This document shows, piece after piece, positions 11,601 through 23,975 of a stretch of DNA of 64,000 bases. This DNA comes from Membranipora membranacea (taxonomy: Eukaryota > Bryozoa > Gymnolaemata > Cheilostomatida > Membraniporidae). Below the pieces are notes generated by a model. That model was not told the DNA's origin. It ran no database searches and worked only from the letters and a program-made list of their open reading frames with translations. The position numbers and the translations under genes were made by a program. The DNA lies in NCBI GenBank assembly GCA_914767715.1, contig OU612074.1, positions 14,432,062 to 14,496,061 on the forward strand. Direction: 5' to 3'. How positions within the stretch are numbered: the first letter of the stretch is position 1; each line of letters begins with the position of its first letter.

Positions 11601-13128
11601 TTGCACCACCAAATGAATAAAACCTGCCAAACAATCATTCAGTGAAAAATTTATATTTTATCACCACTATTCATTATGAAATTGATAGGGACCGACAAAG
11701 GTCCATTTTTGTAATACTTTGGTGTCTTCCCACCAGTCACCTGGATCAAGCATGGTCCAATTTGCCTTTATTTGGAGTTTGAGCAGCCGCCTCAACATTT
11801 TATTGATATCATAAATCACTCATTTTGTGTAGTATCCATTGGACCAAGTTTGGTCCATTTGCCCGCATTCCGAGTCGCTCCGATCCTCTGGTCCTCAGGC
11901 GGCGTGACCAGTGGAAGAGAGCAACAGGAATGCAGGCAATTGGATTAAACTTGTTCTAAGTATCCATAGACAAAACACAATATGGTAGTATCTCTTAATC
12001 CCTCACAAACCTTATGCTGACACTGCCCTGCTGATTAATTATCTTTATTGATGCATACTATTGTCAGGCTGAAGGATGAGATCAGTAGACAGAATCTCAC
12101 TGGACCGGAGGATGCAGTTTATAGCAGTCAAGAAGAATGGTTCTTTGTGTATAGAGATCTTGTATTGAGTCACTCTGACTCTGACTCTGACTCTGATTAT
12201 TACTCACGTAAGAACAATGAGTAGCATTGAAGTAGAGAGAAAACCTAATTGTGTTCGAATTTTTTGCGATTCTATGATCAGAAGAAGAAATCTGGAACCG
12301 GCATGATTAGCCTTGTTACCCAGCCACTGGTTACAAAAACCAGTTGCTGGGTAACAAGGCTACGGGATGATAGGGATAGATCAGCGTGGCGCATGGATGT
12401 GAGTAATGGAAATTTGATACCTTTGTCAGCTTTGGTGATTATTTCATTTGGGTTTGTGGTCTTTATTCTGAGTGTTGTGTCCCGATGTTTCAAAATTGAA
12501 TTTCTGTTGAAAAAACTGCAAGATTTCTTCATTTGTATGTTTTGGATACCTTGACCTGCATGCATCAAACAAGTTTATTGTTTGCTATAATATTTAGATA
12601 CACCTTGTTCATAGTAACTAGTTACTAAAGGTAGGCCTACTAGGTACTAGTTACTACAGGTTTTCTTGATAACAAATTAGAAATATTGAGTAATGTAAAC
12701 TATACAACAGCTTTAATTGGTTTATATAAAGTTCAAAAATTTCATGACAGAAATGTGCTATTGAGGAACCACATTAAATTCAACACTATTGTTCCACTTT
12801 GGAAATAATATCAAGAATGTCATACCAATGCTTCGGCCCGCTCTTCGGGCCACAAAAAAATACAATCTATGCCCTAAGCAAACAATCATTCAGGGGCAAA
12901 TCAAATATTCTATTTGCCTATATATTATGTAATCGATAGTGACCATTTTTGTAATACTCTGGTGTCTCCCAACCACTCACTATCCTTACTGATACCATCC
13001 TGCCCATAAACTATTATTGACTTTGATGTATTCTTTACCTAGTTGATGAATCTGAAGAAGAAAGGCTTCCAAATTCGATTGAAGCTTCAGCAGATCGCCC
13101 AGGTGATGAGATGACTGGCTATTCCTAG
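5618..13128 (+). CDS. Unrecognised multi-exon gene with Thr/Pro repeat and coiled coil
   Basis: Six exons fit in phase: 5618-6676, 7518-7582, 7978 to about 8040, 10485-10619, 12068-12207 and 13043-13128 (stop TAG 13126-13128), giving about 515 residues. The ATG is in good context (AAGAAATGG). Residues about 50-145 are a Thr/Pro tract built on VTPTTT hexads. Residues about 150-350 look helical and include a basic run (MKKMKKKM). Exons 3 and 4 are charged coiled coil (KELVKEYEE, IKELEERVK), ending in a duplicated NEAEIER. Exon 5 ends in SDSDSDSDSD, and exon 6 is acidic (DESEEERL). There is no signal peptide or membrane segment. Joins 4-5 (split Arg codon) and 5-6 are clean. The donor of exon 2 (GTTCGT) is weak and the end of exon 3 is uncertain (8022, 8031 or 8040). 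Without splicing, the first ORF would run to 6745. I do not recognise the family and assign no function. Confidence 0.55.
5880..6050 (+). repeat. 18-bp coding minisatellite (VTPTTT units)
   Basis: The unit GTAACACCAACCACCACC repeats in frame about four times almost perfectly (about 5930-5995), with diverged units on both sides. It sits inside the first exon of the unrecognised gene and encodes the Thr/Pro tract. The antisense Val-rich ORF at 5713-6249 is its shadow. Confidence 0.85.
6931..7291. mobile_element. MITE-like palindromic element, family A copy 1
   Basis: An element of about 360 bp with long inverted ends: CTGCCACTCAGGGAAATGTG on the left pairs with the right end, ATATTTCCCTGAGTGGCA. 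Inside, a second pair (TGACACCTTATGGGCA and TGCCTATTAGGTGACA) extends the symmetry. A diverged second copy lies at 34794-35153. It lies in an intron of the gene at 5618-13128. No ORF is present, so it would be non-autonomous. Confidence 0.75.
8441..9608. repeat. Nested inverted-repeat structure
   Basis: Two hairpins overlap. Arms 8441-8645 and 8868-9074 are inverted copies of each other (for example TTTATTGGCTAGAAAAC on the left, GTTTTCTAACCAATAAA on the right). Arms of about 9060-9206 and 9465-9608 form a second pair (for example CTTTAGAATCCAAATATTGA and TCAATATTTGGATTCTAAAG). The segment around 9060-9074 belongs to both. A tRNA-like SINE head lies in the second loop. It falls in the intron between the exons at 7978 and 10485 and looks like a composite of palindromic insertions. 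Confidence 0.7.
9266..9340 (+). repeat. tRNA-derived SINE head
   Basis: An A-box-like TGGCATGATGGTAGCG is followed about 40 bp later by a B-box-like GGGTACGATTCCC, the usual layout of a tRNA-derived polymerase III promoter. The cloverleaf is not good enough for a true tRNA, so a SINE head is the better call. Confidence 0.5.
11842..11957. mobile_element. MITE-like element, family B copy
   Basis: Inverted arms of about 39 bp begin ACCAAGTTTGGTCCA and end TTGGATTAAACTTGTTC, with GCATTCC and GGAATGC pairing further in. Related copies are at 54811-54923 and 63388-63490, and a partial relative lies at 40815-40925. The family carries CCAGTGG near its centre. Confidence 0.6.
12307..12362. repeat. 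Near-perfect short hairpin
   Basis: TAGCCTTGTTACCCAGCCAC and its complement CTGGGTAACAAGGCTA flank a short centre containing CTGGTTACAAAAACCAG, just after the donor of the exon at 12068-12207. It may be a tiny palindromic element or a structured RNA element in the intron. Confidence 0.7.
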
Positions 13129-14440
13129 GTATACACACATGCCCTCACTGCATAGGTTGAGGTAAATTGTGTGTAAGAGTTGTGTGTCCTGTGTGTGATA
13201 TTTGTGAACATTCTTTGGAATCCCAAGTGGGTTGGCCCACTGGAAAATATCAACAAATGACGTCAGTGAGTTAATATGGGAAAAGACGAGACTTGAAACT
13301 GAATGGGATAGGTCCAACACCTCTATTTATTTCCCCATTGCTTTACATGCAAACTATGTTGACTTGTCACCTCAATAGGCCTGCTTCAGGTTCTTTCAAT
13401 TATTTAACCATAGCACTCAAAATGATGGTATGCTTCTGCTCTTCCATATTGGTGACTATAGATTGAAAATTTGTTGTCAGAAATTTTCAGTGGCCCTATA
13501 TATAGGACCATAGCATTTTTCACACATTTCCGGTCTAATTTTCATAAGCCCACCCGTATGTATTGATCGTCCTAAAATTATTTTGCAAAAAGAATTTCAA
13601 ACTTTAAATCAATAAATTTCCATTGCAAATACATCTGACAATATTTACAGGGTTCAATATCGCTGATGGAAGTGCTTTTGAATTGGCTACACCCTCATTT
13701 GTCATCAGCATACTAATCATTTTATTTTGGAGGATGGGTGCAACAAGTTGACCTTCACCCAATTACAGGTGTATTACCATAATGACAACAAACTGATTGC
13801 CATCCAGATAGTGTCTTGCTTATCGCCCTATCAATCATAATGTGTCGAACATCGATCATCTAAACCAACAAATTATGCAATGCGTAAGAATGCGAAATGG
13901 TATCAACACCATAAGTAGAAATGATGGCTAGAAAAAAGAAATAAAAATTGCAATCATAACCCGTGAACACTATATTATAATCTTTTGTTGTTCTACATGG
14001 TAATTAGGATATGTATATTCTTATTCTAGAAACGAAAGAGAAGCAATAACAATGACATAGAAAGCCTAGACTGAATACAATACACCATACACTACTACGC
14101 CACTACCCCACGATACAACTAATACAATCACACGCCTACGTTGATGGAAATATTTGATAACGAACATTTTTGAAATTATATATATTATAGGTTTACCATT
14201 TTCATAATTTTAGATTCCAGTTACTACAATACTTTTATGATTTACTGCATGATATTACTTTTCTTAGCTTTGATAACTTTAGATTTTAGTTATATAAAGA
14301 TAGAATAATAATACAATCTTGCAAAACCAAAATTTTATGGTTTAAGAGCTTACTTCTGAATAAGATCATACAATGCCGATGCTATTGAGAAATCAAAACA
14401 ACCAGGATGATGAAAAGATTACGATCTTATGAGGGACAAT
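13129..14440. other. Intergenic stretch, nothing recognised
   Basis: AT-rich sequence downstream of the stop codon at 13128. I see no conserved coding segment, no tandem repeat and no clear poly(A) site. Confidence 0.5.
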
Positions 14441-14960
14441 AGTTAAACTAGAGTAAGAACGTTCGAGAACTCTAAGAATGTTTGAGAGCCCTTTAGAAAG
14501 GTAGCAAGACCTTTGTATGCAGGCACAAAGAAAGTGTCGCAATAATGTCGACATTTAAGCGACTGATTGAAACGATTAAGGATCGACCCCTGCTGGGACC
14601 AATCAGCTCCCTCTCCTCATGTCTGCGACTATATAAAGAGTAGCAGAAAACGCAAGCAGTAGCTCATCTTGGGAATAGTTTAGGATTAGTTAACATTGAT
14701 TTATCTGATAAGAATATTGATTTTTAAACTTTTACTTTCAATAAAGATAGAGCGCAAACTAATTATTTTGTGAAATTATCGAGTCACAAAATAAAGATAG
14801 AACACAAACCAATCGCTTGGATAATTTATTGGATTAATCAATATCACATATATCGAATTCCGGCCGAAGGGAGCAAGAAGCTGACCGCCATTTTATTGGC
14901 GAGGGAAGTTTGTCACGATGTTGAAAACTCTTAATTCTTATTGCAAGGCAATAGTCGAGG
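14441..14960 (+). mobile_element. Possible solo or truncated LTR
   Basis: A compact promoter-plus-terminator layout is visible: CCAAT at about 14599, TATATAAAG at 14631-14638 and AATAAA at 14740-14745, within 150 bp. This resembles the U3-R organisation of an LTR. A second AATAAAGATAGA lies about 50 bp on. Downstream, ATTGGCGAGGG (about 14895) recalls the start of the internal region of some Ty3-type elements. A short unrecognised ORF follows (14961-15218). I found neither the terminal dinucleotides nor a second LTR, so an ordinary Pol II promoter is the main alternative. Confidence 0.3.
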
Positions 14961-17900
14961 TTGAATCCCTTCCAAATATTTATTGATAAAGCTCCAGTTC
15001 AGGGCAAGGATAAGTCCCTGTTTCTGTCGACTGATCGTCGAAAACACTATTATAGCTCCACTTGTTATTGGCAAAGCAGTCAATTGCAACCTTCCCGCGG
15101 AGGATCAAAATTAAATCTTGGATCTAAAGTCACAGAGGAAGCCATTCTGTTGGCATTTTTCCTGGTTAGAGTCATAATCAAAGAAGCTAGCTATATTCTT
15201 AATCTTTGCGCTTGTTAAATTCCGCGTTTTATTTCCAGCCATATTTTACTGGATTTTTACCCTCAACTATTATTCATAAATAGTGGTATCCATAATCTCT
15301 ATTAGGGCCACCACTTGCTCGTAGCTCAAACAAATTAAAATCAATTAGATCTGTAAACCAGACAAGATTAGCCAAGTTACAATTAGCCAATGTTGCATTC
15401 AAGTCCTTTGTTTAGAAGTGCTAACCATTACATCATTATACCATTACACAATTATAATATTATACCATAGAGAACCAAAATTCACCTTGTGTTAAATCAC
15501 CAAAAACAAATATTATATTATTAGTACTTGAATCATACGTTCATATAATAAACACAAGAAGTGTGCAGGACGAACCTATTACTCTTGTAATTGACGTTCA
15601 ATACGAGGGTTGTGTGTTTTCGCCCCTCACAAATATCAGACATTAAAGATTGTGTAAATACTAACTAGGGACCATTGGTGAGTTACATAACCTAACCTAA
15701 CTGAACTGAATAATACTATCAGCATGGAATTTATTGTGTTATGTAATATAATATTTTTTGTAAATGAATTTTGTGTTTGATTAATCGGACTGTAATTTGG
15801 AGCTGTTCACTCCTTGGCTCAAATCCCAAATAATAAAATATCCTCCTATTTTCTGTTCTAGAATCCGCGATATGTATCGTTCAAATAGTGCATATGCAAT
15901 GGTAGCAGATCTGGACTTCTAATTGCTGATAATTCGGTTATTAAAGAGAGACTTTCAGCCAACATTCTGGAGCACTTGTAATATGACATATACTTCCAAA
16001 AGTTGCGAAAGGATATTTTTGTTTTCACGTTTTTGGTTTATTTTTTGCAAATTGAAGCTCTTGTAAAAGTAGTCTACGCTAGTACTGTTATGATGTTTTG
16101 TAAAGTATGACTTGGGAATTCCCTTGACATGTATGTAGCCTAGCTAAATGCACGATGCAGAATGGCAAATATTATGAAACTCCAACTAAGGATTGTGCGT
16201 ACAGAGGGGTACGCATGAGTCATGACACGCCACTGTTTTCTTATTTTTTGAAAAGTGGCAGCATGGCAATGCTGGCGATACATGCTTTGACGTCCACATA
16301 CAGGAAAACAAAAAAATAATTAATATTTTTTACAGACAAGGCCACAATAAGGCGGCAAAAGATCACCCATTAGGCCGCACCGGCAAAAAGGCCGCAGGTT
16401 GCCCACGGCTGTACTAGACCAATTATTATGAGTACTGAACATCACAGATCGAAGATTCGCCAAATGCAGATTCAACTCATCTAAAATATAATGAAACCCA
16501 TCTACAGGCTATCAATATCATAATCATACACAATAAAGTAGAATTATAAAATATAACTTCAAAGAATATCAATCGATGAAGTGGGCCAAGTTTTGGCATG
16601 CTTACTTGCAAATAGAGATAGTCTGACATTGATGTTGGACACTTGATCTTCATTGGTTTCTGCAGCTTACAAAGTCAGAGATGATGGCTATTGTTCCCAT
16701 ATTTCTCAATTTTCTTCAACAGTAAATATTTTGTTTGCAAAAATATAGTGAAGTTTATTGGATGAAGTTGGGTCTTATTAATTTAACTTTTATTTTTTTA
16801 AACTGATTGAGTTCAATTATTTCAGATAATTTCCATCACTTTGCTCTGCGGGATTGCCAGGATGTAAAAGTAGCATTCTCGTTCTATATTCTTAATATAA
16901 TCTTGGGCTTTTCACTTTGGTCAATGATTTATTTCAGCTTGCATCTAAAAGCTCAGTATTCATGAAGTTTGGACCCTAATCAAAAATCACCCAATGGAAA
17001 AGCAAACATATAAGCAGAGTCCAGCGTAACTACCACTGCGGTAAATGCTTAGGAAAGATCCACCTGATTTCAGCATCAGCGGTGGAGATATGATTACAAT
17101 GGTTCATGAAACTTGCTTAAATGAAAACCGATCAAACATCCATCTTATGCTGGAAAGTTGTGCTTTGAAAGTTTTCATGCCAACACAGAATGGTGTAAAA
17201 TACACATGGTCATGTCTTCGGAGATATTGTCACATATTACATGGTTGTTAGTTCCCTGTATAAACATGTATATACATTTTACATGTCTATAAAAAATGTT
17301 TACAAATGTTTGTGGATCTTTGCGATGCCGGGATATGCATTTGGTAAACGGCAGTAAATTACACTCTGTTGATCAATTTTATGGCCATTGTCAAAGGCCT
17401 TTCTCAGAGCGGAATGTTTTAGTTCGATGAGCCGGTGATACTAGTAAAAACATTTATTCATGACAAGTTTAGGGAATTATCTTCAAATTGTTATTGTGAG
17501 CATAACTCTTTATTATAACTGATACTGTACTCTTCCTCCCTGCAGGAATCTGGGCAGATTTTGAGCACAATGATTGTTGTTTAAATTATGCATTAATAAT
17601 GTGGAAAGTTACTAAAATACTGATACTGAAATGAACTGATGAGAACGAGAAAATAAAAAGGAGATCACAGTTGATTGAAACTAAACAAGTCAAGGCAGCG
17701 CAAATCAATATAATTTGCTTCTTGAGGGTTATGAAAGTAATCGGTTCGGAATCGTCGTTGTTGATTTGTTCTGATTGCGGAAAAGGCAGTGGAGCACCAT
17801 TTAATTAAATGATGTCATGAAATTAAAACTGAACATCTGATAACCTATACAGAAAAACTCAATAAAAAATTGCAAAGTTGTAAATCATACCTTGATTGTG

Positions 17901-18003
17901 CACGCATATCATGACATATACATGAAATAATTAATAATAATTCTAATGGCACGGCTCTTCAAACTGGAAACTGCAAAATGTAGCCTGGTCATGGTCTCTT
18001 ATA
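14961..18003. other. Intergenic stretch, no firm gene
   Basis: Short ORFs at 14961-15218 and 17045-17251 have no recognisable motif and no supporting splice signals. The remainder is AT-rich sequence without repeats that I could resolve. It probably includes the 3' UTR of the minus-strand sulfotransferase at its right end. Confidence 0.5.
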
Positions 18004-21000
18004 TCATAATGGAGAGTCAGGATAGCCTAAGAGGTCGAGGTCAGATTGATAAATCTCTCTGATTCGTTGTATAATATCTGAGGAAATGTTTTTGTAATAA
18101 GCTCGATAGTCGACGCGCTGAGATACGTGTTGTTGTTCTACTGCTCTTATGCTTCCTGTCCGAACATCGTCGAGAAATTTCGTTATGTTACCGAGTAATC
18201 CCGCTGATCTTAATATAGTCTGAGATTCCTCATTCATATACTCTACTTTACCTGCAAATACGAACAAAAGTATATGAGCAGAACGGACAACTCAAAAATG
18301 ATATGGTATGATATGTCTTGGTTCATCATATTTTATGGAATTTTACTACACAATGGTGAAGGAAATTCAAAGGAATATTCAATTGAAAATTAACATTTTG
18401 TATCATCAGAAATGATTAAACCAGTGCACAGTACTCATTTTCATAAAAAAAGTTTTCCACCCTTACCACTGAACTAAAAGCGCATCAATTTCTTAGAGAA
18501 ATGGGTATAGTAGGATATGTGGAATTATTCCATATGGCCTCATACTTATCCTCGATTAGTTGTTTGGTTCAATTCATATTGACAAGTAGATAACATTCTT
18601 AGCATGCATTGTTAGAGTCAATTTATTATTGAGCCTGCCCCTCTATCCTTGATTCCTTGAGAAGGTTTCTAGGCTGCATGAATTAATTTACACTCTACCG
18701 ATCAGAGATATACATGCAGTAGATTAACTCATAGTTTGGAGGTAAGACACAGCAAACGTGTTGGCTCAGATTTGCTGCTGGGCTGGAGAGAGCCATGGCT
18801 ATGTAAAATGGTACCTTCCCGAAAGTACTTTCTCTTAATATGTTAATACCATGTTCAGTGACTTGGCATTGGCTCTCTTTCCCTCCCAACAGCTAATCAG
18901 ATGAGAGTCAATCCACTGGCTGAGGTAAGACCATTGATATAAATTCATGGAATAGTGGTTTATTACTCAGTAATTGGATGTAGCTGAAATTCTGGCAGCT
19001 TGATGTTATGCATTGACTGACGTCCCAGTAACAACCTTTAGAACCTTAGGCAAGCAACTTGATTAATGTTTACAAGGGGTTTGTAGCATTACTCGACTTT
19101 TGGACCATTCGAAGATGAGAAATGCGGTCCAGCGACCATAGATGGATAGTCATACGCTTGCTCAGGGTCAGATATGTACCTCTCATCCATATAATATATG
19201 TCTGTAGGTAAGATACGCACCTATAAAGTGATATGAGACATCACATAGACCACATCTGGTGGTGAGAGGTTCCCAGTGCCTGTCTGGTATAACTCGTCCT
19301 CCTGCTTCTGTGGTACTTATTACACATCTCAGTAAATCATCAAACGTTGACTGAGGTGTCCTACCAAAACATTCATCAAGTAAGGTAAGTATGAATATAA
19401 GTAAGTAAGGTAAGTACAGGGTAAGCTGGTTGATTCAGACTTTATAATTTAGAACATCTGATAATTCAGACAAGGAAAATTGATCCTTTCAGCCAAATCT
19501 CAATGGATTCTAATATCACTAAATTCAGACTCTGCTTAATTAGGACAAACTTTGGAGGTCCCCAGTGGTTTGAATTAACCTTTGCTGTTGAATGTTAAGC
19601 AATTAAAAATATGCTTACATCAATAACCAGTTTTTTTTCTTATAATAGCTGAAAGCGTATGGAATAACATTCATGTTTTTCATAGTTATTGGATATATCA
19701 TATTACTTATATCAAGTATTTATAATCTTTGCTTATATGTGTTTGGCATCCTATGATCCTAAGTTTTGCAGATTAGCTGAATCCTTGTATTGAATTTGTG
19801 TCCGATTGAAAAAAACAACAACAATGTTTCATTGCAAAGAAGATCCGATGTTTTCTTGGAGGCGAAGATAGCTGTTCATGATCATCCTTATTCCACCTCA
19901 AGTTATGGTGTATAGGTAAAACCCACTGAATTAGATTCTTCTCTTAGAATGGAAATAGTATCATAGCGTTATAAGGTTAGGACACTAAACACAGGGACCC
20001 ATCTGACTGTTATCTGATTGGCTGTCCCTAGTAGCATCAATAATTAGCCTGAGAAATTGTTTTGTTTACAAAATTGCAAACAGTAATTATACCCCTACAG
20101 TGTCGATGATTAGGGCATTTCTAGATTGCTACTAGGGACTGGCTATTTTTGCAAGCCCTTTGTTTTGCAAAAGAAAGCTAATGATGCTATTCCAGATATG
20201 GAATTCAATGGTAAAACCACTTTATTATGTTTATGACTGTATCAAACAATACAAAACAAAAATCAATAACAGTCTTAGAGCAATGCTCTGTTTCTGAGAT
20301 GGTTTTTGCAGGCTTTCAAAAGCTTTTTAACAGTTTTTTAATGACTTACTTTAGGCATGCGGCTTTCACGTATTTCCGCTCTTTTGTATCCAGAGATTTC
20401 GATTCTATCTTCTGTCTGTATAAACTAACTAATCTATTCCACGGATTTCTCCCAAATGTGTAGATTGTGTAGTTATTTTCTGCATACATCTTGGCCTGAA
20501 AGTAAGATCGTTAAGTCATATCTTGGAGTTGCATTTCCATGTTGACAAGAGTGGACAAATCCGTAATCGAATATAAATACCTATATTATGTTTATTGGTG
20601 CGGTAGAAGGTAGGCACAAATAATTCACCATCATAAATTTAGTGTCGCAGATATCATTTGTCTGTCATATTAGGTATAGGATTATATAATGACTTTACAA
20701 CTGAGCTTGGTGTAGTTTTAGTGCTAAAACTTTGCGGGGTCTTCTGATGGGGGCTCCCCCAAGACTCTTGCCCCCGCCCAACACCCCCCGCATTAAATTA
20801 TCAAACACATCCCAATCTGATAATCAAACACCACCATCAGCAACCAGGCCAGAGTTTGAGCACTCAAACTGAACCAGAATGCTGAGAAACGGCAACAAAC
20901 CTGCGTTTAATGAACTTACCACTAGTTTAAATTGCTCAAGAGACATAAACCTAACCGATAATCTTTTTGCTTCACTGTAACGAACTCCGCCCTCACTCGT

Positions 21001-23975
21001 AAGAGCTTTGTGCACATAAAAATTCTTCCAAAATGTGCTTCCACCTAAAAATACAATATAGTAAGTAAATATATGCATATATCTATATATGTGTTATATC
21101 ATTAGTATTTGAGTGTATTTGAGAATTATCTTCCTCCCTTGTTGACAAATTTATTGGGTTGAGGCCACATTCTATTGGAGAAGTTGTCACAGTTTCTCAA
21201 AGTTAGACTGAGAGCACTAAAACGAGACCAGATATTTGGATGAATCAATAGCCTTCAGCTGTCCAGGCCCATCACAAACCTGTGTCTGGTCAATCGCTAA
21301 GGCTATGATCAACTGGTTTATGAGTTTGGCAATCTTGGTGAAGAATGTATTTTACTTAATATAGCTGTTTATGTCTTACCATTACCAGTAAAAAGGGATT
21401 GATATGAATGCATGCAACTGAACTGTGGAACAATCTTACCTCAGACTTATGCAGGTGGCCAAAATCACTACCCAAAGACTTTCTAGGGGTCCCATTCTAT
21501 ATTGCTCACTTATTGATGTAATAATAAACATTCAGGAGGCAACAATTCGGGAATGGTTTGCCTAATTGAGAGACCATGATCAATAACTTTGAAAGGCCCC
21601 AAGTTATCAGCTAAGGCTGTGTAACCTGGTTTTCTAACATTCTTAGACAATCTGGTTTTTTAATTCTGCGGAGGAAAATACTTGGAGTTTTCCAATGTAG
21701 GACTTTTGGGGGCCGTTCAATTAGAGACTTCTAAGATCACTGTCTAATGGCTCTTAGCAGGGTAGGCGAGACATACTAGGGATCTCGTTCCCTAATCGCT
21801 CACTCATTGATGGAACTGAGTAAGCCATATGGGAATGGAATTGTCTATTAGATGAGATTACATTAGACGACCTAGGATTTCGAGCAAAAAGTTAATTTAG
21901 CTCCAAATGCCTTGTTCGCTCTAATGGAAAGACCACCCTGACTGAAAGACCACCCTGAATAAAAGACCACCCTGAATAGGTGCCCTTCACTAACCTTTTG
22001 CTTGTAGACAGATAGCTATTTTGGAGGTATCATCCACTATAACTCTTGGCTGTTTCGCGTAATACTTCTGGTACATTGCGCTCTCTTTTATATTCTGTTG
22101 TTCCTGTGAAATACACAATCCAACAATGCATTAGATGACAGGTATTAAATGATTAAATGACAGGGATTAAATGACATAACCTATATCCAATGATGGGCCT
22201 ACTCTTTTGGCATCCTAGAGGTGAGGCCATAGAGAACCTCCTAATCATAAGTGTGAAGCGAGCTGCCAAAACTGAACTGGCACTAATCGGCCATTGGCAG
22301 TGACACTTTGATCTTAGCCAATAGGCCGAGAAGCAAGTAAAATCAGGTCTTCAATAGGGAGGGAGCTGTCCTCTCTAGAGAGAAAGATACTGGCACCCAT
22401 ATTACTCAACCTACGTCCTAAGCACAATATGCTTGCTGAATTCCCGATACCCTTTGTATCAAATAGGCATAGGGGCACATTTCACTGCATTTGATATGCA
22501 AACATACAGTGGCAATCCATTAATTCTCGTTCTGTTCCACAAAGGCCTGGCTAGGATAAGTAGCGCCAGTCCTCTTACTCTTTAATTAGAGGTTTCGGCT
22601 AGCCTGTCTTGACAAGCTTTGTTCAGTGGGGGGGGGGCACCAACCCCCTCACCTCCACCGAACCAAGCTTGTCAAGACAGGCTAAGGTTGTGGCTTGATT
22701 ACAATAGTTGCCACACCTGTCCTCTAGAGGGTATGATGCTCTACTCCATGAAGACTTGACCCCAGTGTGAGGTGGTACTCTAATGAACTGATAATAAACA
22801 ATGCTACATTAAGGCGCCACATAATGGACTTGACAGCAATATCACATACTTAGAACTTGGCTTTTTAACACTTTCCGCTGCCAAGATAAATATTGACCAA
22901 TCAGCAGTGGAATTGTTACTTTTTTTTATCCAGTATGTACAATAACATTAATTTGATCTACTTTATACTGAACAACCAGGGCCGTATGATAGGAAAAATG
23001 GGGGAGGGGAAATCTTTGTTGGGTATTGTAAGTCCCCAGCCTCCAAAGCGTTTTAATGATATAAAGAGCAAATGGAATTCACAAATGGGCTGATTCTGAC
23101 TTGGAATAGCTCTTTTGGGCTACTCGATTCAGAATTTTAGGGGAGGCAGACCGCCTCTGCCTCCCCTAGAACTACGGGCCTGACAAACCTGGATGTCTAG
23201 AAAAGAGTGTTCAGCATATATATCATAGGCAGACAAATTAAAAATTTATTGCCAAACTAATAAGGTTAATTAACATTTTCTACACACCATGCATTTTAGT
23301 TTCTGTGCAATGGGGCACTATTTATTGAGCTAATTTTAGCAGGTCTATGTAGCTGCAAAGATAATTATAAAGATAGAGTATGATATCACATCTTACACTG
23401 TGATAGATAATAAAGTATGTAAACTGCAGCGGTTCTAGATCATGACTCAGTCCTACCCAGTTTGAGAGCTCAAACTGTGCCGGGATAGCTGGTAGTGGCA
23501 TTACATTATCAACCAATTTCCCCCACAAATGGTGGATCATGAAATGCCACTACCAGCTATCCTGATACGGTTTGAGTGTTTAAACTAATATGTATAATAA
23601 TACTAATATATAATGGATATCATATATAGTGTGATATGAGATATATAATATTTAATGATTGCTAATAAATATAAGTTCTACCTTGTGTATTCGTTGTTTA
23701 TCAGACTTGCACACTTGTTGCATTCGTTGTTTCCTCTCGATCAGTCTTTGTGTAACATTACTAAGGCTATCCTCTGGAGATTTGATGACAGGCTTTCCGC
23801 TGCCGCCCTCAGCTGCGGCTATCCTCTCGTAGTATGATGCAAGGTGCCTCTTAGGCGATATTATATGTCTTAATCCTCCACCTTTACCAGGGTACAGCAC
23901 TATGTGAACACATACCCCGCATATACATAAAATCACTAAAGCTCCGAGCTTTTTAAAAGTATCTGGCAGTTCCAT
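18004..23975 (-). CDS. Carbohydrate sulfotransferase, CHST8-14 family
   Basis: A complete gene of six exons: 23975-23682, 22103-21995, 21044-20920, 20495-20350, 19360-19221 and 18251-18004, with all phases consistent, giving 353 residues. Family members transfer sulfate from PAPS to hydroxyls of GalNAc or related sugars on glycans such as chondroitin, in the Golgi lumen. Residues about 10-28 form a single N-terminal membrane anchor (type II). The 5'-phosphosulfate loop is AKGGSTFWK (about 133-141), matching PKV-x-S/C-T-x-WK of the family with changes at its start. The 3'-phosphate site is GRNPWNRLVS (191-200). Downstream are DRHWEP (251-256), a CGLC pair and YHFIGK (268-273), and the C-terminal IYQSDLDLLGY, all typical of Sulfotransfer_2. 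An N-glycosylation site (SNVT) lies in the stem. CHST11/12/13-like is the closest subgroup by eye, but the acceptor cannot be inferred. Confidence 0.92.
21905..21980. repeat. Short tandem repeat
   Basis: AAAGACCACCCTGA occurs three times in succession (spacing about 17-18 bp), close to the donor side of the sulfotransferase exon at 21995-22103. Confidence 0.7.
22597..22686. repeat. Hairpin with G-rich loop
   Basis: TAGCCTGTCTTGACAAGCTT and its complement AAGCTTGTCAAGACAGGCTA enclose a loop with a run of 11 or so Gs. It lies in the first intron of the sulfotransferase gene, and the near-perfect arms suggest a young palindromic insertion. Confidence 0.75.
22977..23182. mobile_element. MITE-like element, family C copy 1
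   Basis: The ends are CAGGGCCGTAT on the left and ACTACGGGCCTG on the right, with a second internal palindrome at the right end (TAGGGGAGGCAG / CTGCCTCCCCTA). The internal motif AGCGTTTTAATGATATAAA is shared with the copy at 49984-50243. Other copies are at 37889-38104 (inverted), 60006-60233 and 60512-60750. Confidence 0.8.
23459..23588. mobile_element. Hairpin MITE, family D copy 1
   Basis: GGGATAGCTGGTAGTGGCATT on the left pairs with AATGCCACTACCAGCTATCC-like sequence on the right, and the outer ends carry GTTTGAG motifs. A relative with the same GTGTCGGGATAGCGGGTAG core lies at 62377-62514. It sits in the first intron of the sulfotransferase gene, near its first coding exon. Confidence 0.75.

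Noticed and set aside
19085-19215. Extra sulfotransferase exon reading DERYISDPEQAYDYPSM on the minus strand
   Set aside because: It lies directly after the GTGCGT donor at 19220, and the exons at 19221-19360 and 18004-18251 join in phase to give the conserved FIGK without it.
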